Below, piece after piece: positions 20,452 through 30,085 of a DNA stretch of 64,000 bases. Both the position numbers and the translations under genes were made by a program. The notes below the pieces were generated by a model. It ran no database searches. It was not told the DNA's origin and worked only from the letters and a program-made list of their open reading frames with translations. Source of the DNA: Azolla caroliniana (taxonomy: Eukaryota; Polypodiophyta); contig JBHGNT010000022.1 in assembly GCA_043228905.1 (NCBI GenBank), forward strand, positions 5,704,001 to 5,768,000, read 5' to 3'. Each line of letters opens with the position of its first letter. Positions within the stretch are counted from its first letter, which is position 1.

Positions 20452-22940
20452 CTATATCCGGTCGGGTACAAACCATTGCGTACATCAAGCTCCCGACGGC
20501 AGAGGCATATGGAAACTTCATCATATCCGCCTTCTCTGCTTTCGTCTTCGGGCTTTGCTTACCGGATAGCCTGCAGTTTTCCGGAAGTGTCGATCCGACC
20601 GGTTTAGCATCTGACATGTTGAACTGCTGAAGCACCTTTGTCACGTATTTCTCCTGTGACAGCCACAGTTGCTTCATTGGCCGGTTCCGGATGATATGCA
20701 TCCCCAACATCTGTCTTGTCGGACCCAAGTCTTTCATTCAGAAGGTCCGGTTGAGAGCTTTCTTCAGCATCCGGATTCTGGCTTGGTCCCGTCCGACGAT
20801 CAACATGTCGTCCACGTACAGAAGGAGTGATCGGCCTGCGTCTTGTGGTACCCTTGATCGGTCATGAAGGAGTCGAACTTCCGGTACCATTGTCGGGGAG
20901 CCTACTTCAGTCCGTACAGGCTCTTCTTCAACCGGCATACTAGGTGCTCCTTCCCTTTCTCCACGAATCCTTCCGGTTGCTGCATGTAGATCTCCTCTTC
21001 GAGGTCGACGTGAAGGAAAGCCGTCTTCACGTCTAGTTGCTCTACCTCGAGGTCCATGCTTGCTGCTATACTCAGCACCGTCCGGATGGAGGTCATCTTT
21101 ACTACCGGGGCAAATATCTCGTCGAAGTCCACGCCCTTCTTCTGCTGGAACCCCTTCACCACGATCTTGGCTTTGTATCTCGGGGGGTTGCTAGCATCTC
21201 CCGGTTTCAACTTGTACACCCACTTGTTTCGGAGTGCCCGCTTTCCTTTCGGCAACTCCACCAATTCGTACATATGGTTCTCATGCAGGGAATCCATCTC
21301 ATCCTGCATGGCACTTAACCATTTTCGGCTGTGGGTGTCATCCTTCGCTTCTTCGAAGCTTTCCGGCTCCCCCTCATCGGTCAGCAGAACATGCTCTGCA
21401 TCCGGAAATCTCCGGGGGGGCCTTCTCTCTCTGAGAGGATATCTCCGTCTTCGGGCTTCAGTAACCGGCTCCTCCATTTGCTCTTCATCCGAATCCGATT
21501 CGGGGTCTTGGCCAGTTCCGGTTTCAGCTTCCTCTACTTCTTCTTTAGCCTGTTCGGTATCCTCACCGTAACCGGCTGGTCCCTCGAGTGCTAACCGGTC
21601 TCTTGTCGGTTGGGTTTGCTCATCGTAGAATCGATCCTTACCGGTCGACTCGGAGTTCATTATCTTCTTCTCCGACTCCCAGTCGTCGAGCGTCTTATCC
21701 TCCATGAAGATAATATCTCGACTCCGGAATACCTTCTTGTCAACAAGGTCCCACACTCGGTAGCCGAACTCATTGTCGCCGTAACCGAGGAATATGCATG
21801 GTCGGGTCTTTAGATCTAACTTTCCTCTCCGGTCCTTAGCTACATGCACGTATGCGAGACACCCGAACACCTTTAGATGCCGGTAGGATACTTCCTTACC
21901 GGTCCATACTCTCTGTGGCGTGTCTCCGTCCAAGGGTACTGAGGGTGATCTGTTTATCACATATGTCGCCATCGACAGTGCCTTAGCCCAAAACTTCTTG
22001 GGTAGTTTTGCATGCACTAGCATACTCCGGACCCTCTCCATTATGGTCCGGTTCATCCTCTCGGCTAGCCCGTTTAGTTCCGGCATCTTCGGCACGGTAA
22101 ATTCGAGCCGGATTCCCTTCGAGCGGTAGTACTCCTCGAACTGCCCTCGGTATTCACCTCCGTTATCTGCTCGAACCGCCTTCAGCTTCCGGCCGGTTTC
22201 TCTTTCCACTCTCGCATGGAGCTCTTTGAAGACGGATAGCACCTGATCCTTCGTCTTCAACGGTGTGGCCCATAGCTTCCGGCTGAGGTCATCTATGAAC
22301 TTCACGAAGTACTGCGATCCTACATGTGACTTCGTGTCCACTTGACACACGTCAGTATGCACCAACTCCAGTGGTGCATTACATCTCATCGGTGGCCTTG
22401 GTCGGAAGGAGGTTCGGTTTTGTTTACCGGCCAGACAATCAGTGCACGTTCTTCATTGGAATGAGGTTGTCGTCTGCAAGCCTTTTCATCCCCTTCTCGC
22501 TCATGTGACACAGCCTTTTGTGCCACAGCTCACCGGCAGTGTCGGATGCCACGTTCACTTCCTCCGGACATAACTGAGCATTCATCAGGTACAACGTGTT
22601 GACCTTCCGGGCCCGAGCCACAATCAGGCTCCCTTTGTTGAGCTTCATAACACCGTTCCGGATGCTACCCGTGTAGCCTTCATCATCTATCCGATCGGCT
22701 GATATCAGGTTCAGACGAACCTCCGGAACGTGTCAGACATCCTTCAAAAGAAACTTGCATCCGGTTGGTGTTGTCAGCCACACGTCTCCTATGCTGACAA
22801 TTCGGCATGTACCTTCATTCCCCATCGAACACAGCCGTGATCACCGGCTGAGTAGGATGAGAAGCATTTCCGGTCCGAGGTAAGGTGGAACGACGCTCCA
22901 GAGTCTACCACCCAGGTCATCTCGTCGCCGGCAAGGTTTA
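20452..22940 (-). pseudogene. Copia-C pol N-terminal part (protease, integrase, RT)
   Basis: Reading leftwards: protease WVVDSGASFHLTSD (about 22,880-22,920); a broken stretch with WHKRLCHMSEKGMKRL and DCLAGKQNR; integrase from 22389 with HTDVCQVDTKSHVG, VRADNGGEYRGQFEEY and MPELNGLAERMNRTI (all three catalytic acids kept); VFGCLAYVHVAKDRRGKLD; RT with [35 protein letters not shown] and a YVDDMLIVGRD active site near 20,810. The codon after SLYGLK is a stop. RT ends VCTRPDIV at the CTATA target site and continues at 14645. Confidence 0.9.
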
Positions 22941-23831
22941 TCTCACTCTCCTCGGTGATGAGCATCAACTCTTCTTCACTTGCCGCGATTGCCGTCGTTC
23001 CCTTCCAGTCCGGCCCCCTCCGGTCTTTACCGTTCCGGTCCGGGGTCCGCTTCGAATCGGTACCGTCGGTTTCCTTGTCTTTTCGGAAATGCCGACAGTT
23101 CTTTTGGAAGTGTCCCGGCTTGCCGCAATAGAAGCAAGTAGGCCTCCCCCTTGACTTTGACCGTGTCCCCGACTTCTCCCGGTTCTAGGGACTACGGTTT
23201 CTATGTCTTCCGCATTCCGATTCGGTAAGGAGCGCTTTGGAGTCGGAGCTCGTATCCTTATCTTTCTGACGCGCCTCCTCATCTAGCAAGCTCGACTTCA
23301 CTCTTGCTAGGGATAACCGTTTTCCTTCCGGCCCAGCGTTGCCCAAAGTGACAACCAACGTCTCCCAGCTATCCGGGAGGGAACCGAGCAGGAGTAGCGC
23401 TAGTACCTCATCAGCGAGAGGTACTTCCAATGATGTTGCTTGGTGGATCAGCCCCTGGAAGGCATTCATGTGCTCCGCCATGCTAGAGCCATCTTGGTAC
23501 CGGAGTCTTACTAGCTTCTGGAATACTGAAACCTGATTAACAGCATTTTTGTTCTGAAACATAATGCCGATCTTCTCCCAGATCTCATGAGCCTTGCTCT
23601 CTTCATTGAAGTTGTTGTATAGGCTCATGTCGATGAAGCACCGTATGTAAGCCGTTGTTTTCATGTGCATCACCTCTCATATCGTGGCGTCGATTTTGTC
23701 CGGTCTCTTGTCCCCAAACTGAACCGGCAGCCAAAGGTCTTTAACCACGAGCATGTCCCTCATCTTCGACTTCCACACCAAATAGTTGGAGCCAGTGAGC
23801 TTGAACATCCCTCCCAATGAATCATCCATTT
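22941..23831 (-). pseudogene. Copia-C gag
   Basis: It starts MDDSLGGMFKLTGSNYLVWK just after the leader. A stop then precedes MHMKTTAYIRCFIDMSLYNN (from 23,670), HEIWEKIGIMFQNKNAVNQV, and LPDSWETLVVTLGN. After another stop comes a CCHC knuckle CFYCGKPGHFQKNC (about 23,095-23,135). UBN2-type gag, the same broad class as Copia-B. Two in-frame stops make it non-functional. Confidence 0.85.
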
Positions 23832-23858
23832 TCTGTGTTGTTTTGCTCTGATACCACT

Positions 23859-24684
23859 TCACGAGAACTACACGTCCGCTATGCGCAACGCTCGGCCACA
23901 ACCGAGCTTAGAATCATACACAAAAAAAATCAGGAATGAATGCATGACACAGTGAAGAGAAGAGTACACAGGATGTTTACGTGGAAAACCCAAACTAGGA
24001 AAAAACCACGGCAACCCACAGGCCGCTAACTATCACTATGTTATAGTGTACAACAGTAAAGCACCGAGCCAACAACCTCGAGCTTTCTATCTTCGCCACA
24101 GGCGGCGGTTACAACAGAGGCAACGACCTCTTCCTCTCTCTCTCTCTCTCTCTTTCTATACACATTTACACGCTCTGATCTCTTTCGCCAACAAGACTGA
24201 CAACAACACTCTACATCACACCCAATAAGTTTGCCCTAAGTCATATTTATACTAATATGACTTTTCGGCTATTTACAAATATAGCCTCGATGGACTCTTA
24301 GAAACATATTTACGAATATGTCTCTTCATCCGGTGAGCACTCCTCACCGGGTCTTCACCATCCAGCTCTCTGTAGCCAGGTACTCCTCATCCGGTTCTCA
24401 TCGGGTCTGCACCATCCGGCTCTCCGTAGCCGGGTACTCCTCATTCGGTTCTCACCGGGTCTGCACCATCCGGCTCTCCGAAGTCGGGTACTCCTCATCT
24501 GGTTCTCACCGGGTCTACACCATCCGGCTCTCCAAAGTCGGGTACTCCTCATCCGGTTCTCACCGGGTCTGCACCATCCGGCTCTCCGAAGCCGGGTACA
24601 CCTCATCCAATTTCGGCCTTGGCCGAGTTTGCTCATCAGCACTGTTCTTCTCCCTTCCCATCTGGAGGGACCTGTCTCCCAACA
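23859..24684 (-). repeat. 5' LTR of Copia-C
   Basis: Paired with 13195-14019 and similarly built, with CT microsatellite near 24,135 and five minisatellite units at 24,330-24,610. On the minus strand it ends GTTCTCGTGA, a few bases before the primer-binding site. Confidence 0.9.
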
Positions 24685-24930
24685 ATGACCTCGCCTAGGC
24701 TCTGGATATCTCTCCTGCCAAGGTACGTAGACCTCGATTTATATACTTTTTCTTCTTCATCCAAAGCCGAGCAGTCGGCTGACTGTGAGGCTCGAAACTC
24801 GGCATTTACCTAACTCTACCTTTCCTACTCGCTTTACCTACTCGCCTTATTACATTTGACTAATTTATATTTTTGGCACATGGACAACATGAAATACAGA
24901 GATAGAGAAATACAAAGATAGAGGAGACGA

Positions 24931-25521
24931 TGTCGTGAAGAATTTCGGCCAAAGGCGAAAACCAGGAAACATTGGCTACATCGGCGGGGTGCAGCGTGTG
25001 TACGCACCCATGTACATTTAGTGTGAATATCGAGGGCGCCTTTATGGCGCCCAAGAGTAGTCAAGTTGGGACAGACGATCCCATGTAAGTCGGGATTTGT
25101 CCCACATTGTAACGCATCCTTTCCTTGATCTATAAAAGGAAGGGAACGCCCTTTGTGTAAGGGTTGCCCATTTTTGCATTAGAGGGTATACCGGTAGGTT
25201 TAGGGTTAGGTTTCTTCTGCTTCTTCTTCTTCCCCTTCGTGTTCGCTTAGGGTTTGCTTCAGCTCATCTCCTGTGCAAGACCCCGCTCGGCGCGACGAGC
25301 CCATGAGCTCCCCGACAGCGGCTTGGCAGTAGACGACTATTGTAACCTACCTCAGTCCGGCTCGAAGCCGGGAGTGTATTCTTCTTATATATATATACAT
25401 ATACGTTTGCGTCTCTCTATGTATATTGGCGTCTTGTTGGTGTCGGGTGCTCCCCTCCTTCCCTGCGTTTCCTGTACATAAGGGCTTGAGTCGAGTCGAG
25501 CTGTGTGTGCGTGTGTGTACG
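24931..25521 (+). repeat. 5' LTR of element D, 3'-truncated
   Basis: Nearly identical to the first 590 bases of the right LTR, with TATAAAAGGAAGGGAACGCC near 25,131 as promoter and TTTAGGGTTAGG runs just downstream. Homology ends in the GTGTGTGTACG tract near 25,521. Confidence 0.85.
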
Positions 25522-26870
25522 CAGCTCTCAAAGCGATGCTCGAGGAAGAGGGGAAAATCGAAGCCGAAGAAGGGCTTATTATGGAGTCGGGCCGGAGGTG
25601 ATCGGAGGATGAGGAGGCCAAAAGAGAATGGTACATCGGTACCACGGGAGAGGGTGCGGGACGAGCCACCCTCTCGACATGCGGAGAAAGATCGACCGAG
25701 GACGAGGTCGGGGACGGTGAGGCGGCGATCGCCGATGCGAGCGGACATGAGGGAGTTCGGGCATGGAGGCCCGAAGCATCGAGCGGGGAGAAGACAGGCG
25801 GTGGTGCCGCGACCTTACGCACACCGGGCCTAGTGACTCCGGCAACCGGCCCGAGAGCCGGTGTGAGACCTAGAGTGACGGGCGGTGGCGGCGGCAAGGC
25901 GGGCGACCACGACGGCGGCGATGTGGGAGAGGGTGCGGAGCGAGCGACCCTCTCGACTTGTGGAAAGAAGACGGCACAAGGGAGGTGCCGAGAACGAAGT
26001 GACAAGTACCTAGTGGACTGCACAGGGTCGGGATCAGGATGGCAAGAGAGGCCGAAGGAGGATCCTCCACACTCGCTTCGTAGATCTCGGTAGCTCCGTC
26101 GAAGTAACGAAGACTGACACGGCAAGCCGGGGTGACATGCTGGTGGGGGCGAGGGGACGACAACAAGTGGTAGACTCAGGACTTATCGTGGCAGCATGAA
26201 GACGGGAAGGGCCAAGCGGGCTACTACGGGGTGTTCCTCAGATCCAAAGGACACCGGTATGAGGGTAAACGACGATGCACGATCTGGCCAAAAAGGGGGC
26301 CGACGAGGCGTGCAATAAACCGGAGTGCGACACGGGCGGTGCCAAACAACGGGCGAGGGAACATGGCACACGGAGGTGCCGAAGCGGAAAGGCGAGCGCA
26401 GAGATCGGTTGCGCGGTTCGGAGGTAGCGCGGGGAAGGGACCCTCCACACCGTTCCGGAGATCATGGCGGTTCGAGCCGACGCGGCGACGTAAGACCATG
26501 GAGAAGGAAGGTGGCGGCGAGAGGACGAGGGCAACGCGAAACGACATGGGACGGCAATCAGGACGACGCGAATCAACAACGGAGGCCAAGCAGGCTGCCA
26601 CGGGCATTCCTCAAGCGGAGGACATCGGGCATACGACGGAAGCGAGGCGTTCATACGGCCGAACAAGGGCCAACGGAAGTACGCGTACTACGAAGATCGC
26701 GGCAGAGGACCCATCGACAGATCGAACGATCCTACGGGGAAGCGAGCGCGAAAGAAGACTCGAAGCCGACGGGTCAAACTGGCAGCGAGCCGGGATGCGG
26801 ATCACGGGAGACCGGTTTCTCACCGGCCGAAATCTCTCACCCTTCAACCATGCAGTTAGGTGGGGGCGGA
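25522..26870 (+). other. Internal region of element D (gag C-terminus-derived, no pol)
   Basis: Translation in one frame gives ALKAMLEEEGKIEAEE and then two copies of a motif like GEGAERATLSTCG (from about 25,648 and 25,927). The same motif recurs in the gag-downstream region of element F. The rest is GC-rich, glycine/arginine-rich in all frames and shows no RT or integrase motif. It ends in CAGTTAGGTGGGGGCGGA, the polypurine tract. I see no functional product. Confidence 0.6.
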
Positions 26871-27637
26871 TGTCGTGAAGAATTTCGGCCATAAGCGAAA
26901 ACCGGGAAACATTGGCTACATCGGCGGGGTGCAGCGTGTGTACGCACCCATGTACATTTAGTGTGAATATCGAGGGCGCCTTTATGGCGCCCAAGAGTAG
27001 TCAAGTCGGGACAGACGATCCCATGTAAGTCGGGATTTGTCCCACATTGTAACGCATCCCTTTCCTTGATCTATAAAAGGAAGGGAACGCCCTTTGTGTA
27101 AGGGTTGCCCATTTTTGCATTAGAGGGTATACCGGTAGGGTTAGGGTTAGGTTTCTTCTGCTTCTTCTTCTTCCCCTTCGTGTTCGCTTAGGGTTTGCTT
27201 CAGCTCATCTCCTGCGCAAGACCCCGCTCGGCGCGACGAGCCCGTGAGCTCCCCGACGGCGGCTTGGCAGCAGACGACTACTGTAACCTACCTCAGTCCG
27301 GCTCGAAGCCGGGAGTGTATTCTTCTTATATATATATACATATACGTTTGCGTCTCTCTATGTATATTGGCGTCTTGTTGGTGTCGGGTGCTCCCCTCCT
27401 TCCCTGCGTTTCCTGTACATAAGGGCTTGAGTCGGGTCGAGCTGTGTGTGCGTGTGTGTGCGTGAGTCGGTGTTAAGCACTCTCCCTCTCTCTCGCTCTC
27501 TCTCCCTTCGGTTGCTTCCGGTGTGCTTCTGAGATGCCCCAGAAGTAGTGAAGCACGACTTCCTACGCTCCGTCGCTCCCTAGTCCAAGACCCCCGTGGC
27601 CCCGCCTTTCTCCACACACGCGCGTAACAACGCGACA
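26871..27637 (+). repeat. 3' LTR of element D
   Basis: A full 767-base LTR with TATAAAAGGAAGGGAACG near 27,074, a GTAGGGTTAGGGTTAGG stretch near 27,135, a CT-rich block near 27,480-27,505 and the end CGCGTAACAACGCGACA. The same end is found at 44,712-44,729 and inverted at 29,344. Confidence 0.85.
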
Positions 27638-28645
27638 ACGAGAAGGAAGGACAAGGGTGTCCTATCCCAAGTAGATGTGAATGTGACACAACATCTGGAC
27701 AGAGGAAGAAACAGACAAAGAACTCCACAAAGGAGGGACAAATTCCAAGCTCGGTCCAAGTCTAGAGGTAAGCTCACATGTTTCTATTGTGGAAAACCTA
27801 GAGACTTCCAGAAGGACAAAGGTGCCTCAAAGGATGTTCGAGATGTGCCCAATTAAAGCTGAATTTGATATCAACTAGCAGAATGGACGAAGAAGGCTAT
27901 AGTGGTTGCTTTGGAAATGGAAAATGGTTTTCTTTGTCGTGGAAACCTCATAATGGCCCAAGCACAAAAGGAAGGTACATTGTATACGATTCATGCCTGA
28001 CTAGGCAAGTCGGAAGCAAATGTGGTAGCCGACTTGAGTGGTGAATTATGGCATAAGAGGCTTGACCACATCAGTGAAAAGGGAATGCATATCCTAGGAA
28101 CTTCTCCCAAAAGTGAAAGGAGTGCACTTGGAGAAGTGTGTCGACTACTTTGTCGGAAAGCAGAAGATAGCTGCATTCCACATGGAACCACCAAGGAGAA
28201 GAGAAGTTGCACTGGAACTAGTGCACACAGACGTGTGCTATGTAGATGCCCCATCGCATCGAGGTGGACAGTTCTTTGTGATGTTCATAGATGACTATAG
28301 TCAAAATTTGTGGGCTTTCGTACTAAAGACCAAGGACCAAGTAATGTTGTTCTTCAAGGAATTCCAGGAAAGGGCCGAAAGAGTGTCGAGTTGGAAGTTG
28401 AAGGTTGTCCGAACCGACAATGGTGGTAAATATATAGGGCAATTCGAAGAGTACTCCAAGGCCTAAGGTATTCAAATCTAATACACGGTGTTGAAGACCC
28501 TTGAGTAGAAAGGGTTTGCAAAGAGGATGAATCAGACGATTACAGAGAGAGTAAGGAGCATACGGTCACATGCTAAGATACTAGAATCGTACTGGGTTGA
28601 GGCGATGTATACAGTTGTTTATGTCATCAACATGTCTCCCTCGTC
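27638..28645 (+). pseudogene. Copia-B copy 2 zinc knuckle to integrase
   Basis: It resumes Copia-B after element D: CFYCGKPRDFQKD (a knuckle in which the usual G-H is changed to R-D, about 27,780), a pre-integrase LWHKRLDHISEKGM (28,047 on), LEKCVDYFVGKQKIAAFH, and integrase HTDVCYVDAPSHRG, FVMFIDDYSQNLWA and VRTDNGGKYIGQF (usual GGEY is GGKY). The third acidic segment survives only as KRMNQTITERV, without its Glu. Homology to the 62-kb copy is lost after about 28,640. Confidence 0.75.
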
Positions 28646-28659
28646 TTCGGATGTTTGGT

Positions 28660-29343
28660 GTATACGCATGTAGCTACATACATCCGAATGTATCAAGTCG
28701 AGCTTGTTACGGCTCCGGTTTCGCTCGTTGTGGAATGGAAGTCGGTGTTGCTTCCCAAGCTGGCAGGCTTCACAAATTTGGGCCTTCCGGCCACTAAATT
28801 TCGGCAATCCGAATACCACCTGTTTCGATTGAAGTTCTTGAAGCCTCTAATAGTTGACATGGCCGATCCGCTTGTGCCACAAGTCGATATCCGACTCGAC
28901 TTTCTGTCCTTTTGCGAACAAAGCGGTGCCAATGTCGTTGGTATCGAGGTGAACATCCTCTTGTCCATGTGCCCTTGCTCGATGATTTGGCCCTCTTCCT
29001 CGATGAAGCACCCGAGGTGGGTGAATCGAAGTTGCATTCCCTGGTCGACGATCTGCCTGACTGACACCATGTTCTTCGTAATTTTCAAGGTGTGTAACAT
29101 GTTCATCAACTTCCCCTTTTGTCCAACATGGTTGAGGGGAACTTCTCTAACATGTTCAATCAGATGCAGAGTGTCATCTCCAGTTTCGACCACTCTCGGT
29201 TGCTCCGGTTTCTCTAAGTATGAGAACCATTCTTCATGGCTTGTCATGTGATTTGACACTCTGGAGTCAACATACCACTTGTGAGGTGGTCTTCTTCATC
29301 GAGTTTTCCTTGTGCTTCATAACAAAGGTTGGCTCTTTTCTGG
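28660..29343 (-). pseudogene. Copia-A'' protease to pre-integrase
   Basis: Minus-strand homology to Copia-A: FVMKHKENSM, protease with DSR where DSG is expected (about 29,262), SNHMTSHEEWFSYLEKPEQP, VPLNHVGQKGKLMNMLH, VRFTHLGCFIEEEGQI, then CEACQLGKQHRLPF and LDLIHSDV. Its upstream gag piece appears at 44733-44985, on the far side of the F-G-H block, which therefore lies inside this element. Confidence 0.8.
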
Positions 29344-30085
29344 TGTCGCGTTGTTACACGCGTGCGTGTAGAAAGGGGCGGGACCACGGGGGTCTCGAAC
29401 GAGGGAGCTCGACAGACAAGAAAACCGACTCCGGACATGTCCTAGAGGCAACCGAACACAAAGAGAGTGAGAGAGAGAGAGAGAGCTTGCGCGCACTACA
29501 CCGACACTTATGCACGGAAAACAAAAAGGGGTGGAAACACTCACACTACCAGAGACACGGATGTGCACAACCAAATATATATATATATTACAATGGAAGA
29601 GATTCAACCCCGACTTCGAGCCAGACCAAGGTAGGGTAGGTTGCAACGGAAGTCTGCTGCCAAGCCGCCGATCGAGAAGCTCTCAGGCTCGTCGCGCCGA
29701 ACGGGGTCTTGCACAGGGGACCGATCAAAAGCAAACCCTAAACAGACACAAACTCTCAACCCACACGACGACGAAGAAGATGAAGGAGAAGAAGAAAGAA
29801 ACTACCTAACCCTAAATCTAACGGTATACCCTCCTAACTCAAAATGTGCAACCCCTTCACAAAGGGCGCTCCCTTCCTTTTATAGAACAAGGAGAGGGAT
29901 GTGTAACAATGTGGGATAAATCCCTTATAACATGGGATCCTCTATTCCAAATTAACTATTGTCTGGCGCCATGATGGCGCCCCTATCATTTACACGATTT
30001 GTACAAGGGTGAGTGCACATGCTCCACCCCGCCGATTCTTCCGATATTCTCTGATTTCTAAATGTGGCCCGAAATCTTCACCACA
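29344..30085 (-). repeat. 3' LTR of element F
   Basis: On the minus strand it starts TGTGGTGAAGATTTCGGGCC and ends GTAACAACGCGACA. TATAAAAGGAAGGGAGCG lies near 29,875, and GGGTTAGG/TTTAGGG motifs follow as in the LTRs of D. An ATAT run is near 29,575. Same family as D but clearly diverged. Confidence 0.85.

Larger units (their letters stand above)
13195..24684 (-). mobile_element. Copia-C, complete structure, interrupted by Copia-A
   Basis: Two minus-oriented LTRs of about 825 bases bound gag and pol, and ATGAC flanks both ends (13190-13194 and 24685-24689). The primer-binding site TGGTATCAGAGC is at about 23,845-23,856, reading leftwards, and the polypurine tract (AAGGGGGAGT) at about 14,022-14,032 lies next to the 3' LTR. 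Removing Copia-A leaves roughly 5.7 kb. Coding frames carry stops and shifts, so it is probably immobile by itself. Confidence 0.9.
12908..24889 (-). repeat. Solo LTR X, split by Copia-C
   Basis: Left part 12908-13194 starts TGTTAACCG and right part 24690-24889 ends TGGACAACA. Flanking TGAAA at 12903-12907 and 24890-24894 is the target duplication, and the Copia-B gag sequence reads on across it. The LTR was about 480 bases. A TATA box (AAGTATATAAATCGAGG on the minus strand, near 24,745) suggests minus orientation. No internal region remains, so it is a solo LTR formed by LTR-LTR recombination. I did not find another copy here. Confidence 0.7.
24931..27637 (+). mobile_element. Ty3 element D, gag-remnant only
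   Basis: Direct LTRs start TGTCGTGAAGAATTTCGGCC at 24931 and 26871, and the right one ends CGCGACA. ACGA flanks both ends (24927-24930 and 27638-27641), a 4-bp duplication as in element I. The left LTR loses about 175 bases at its 3' end and joins internal sequence directly, so the primer-binding site is gone. The internal 1.35 kb has no pol. It sits inside Copia-B copy 2. Confidence 0.85.
11892..28645 (+). mobile_element. Copia-B copy 2, split by later insertions
   Basis: Pieces at 11892-12907, 24895-24930 and 27638-28645 line up in order with the Copia-B at 61.3-64 kb. They cover LTR, gag N-terminus, a short gag piece (TACAGAGATAGAGAAA), the zinc knuckle, pre-integrase and integrase. Solo LTR X interrupts it after 12907 and Ty3 element D after 24930. 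Part of gag was also deleted between the last two pieces. Integrase stops near 28645 and RT, RNase H and 3' LTR are absent. Confidence 0.75.

Noticed and set aside
25385-26125. A 246-codon minus-strand frame rich in Pro and Ser across element D.
   Set aside because: GC-rich shadow of the gag-derived plus-strand sequence, with no homology that I recognise.
27130-27150. GGGTTAGGGTTAGG as a possible interstitial telomere.
   Set aside because: Only two or three units, present at the same place in each LTR of this family just downstream of the TATA box. It is more like a telo-box leader motif.
28655-29251. A 198-codon plus-strand frame.
   Set aside because: It is the complement of the Copia-A'' protease/pre-integrase region, whose minus-strand translation matches known motifs.
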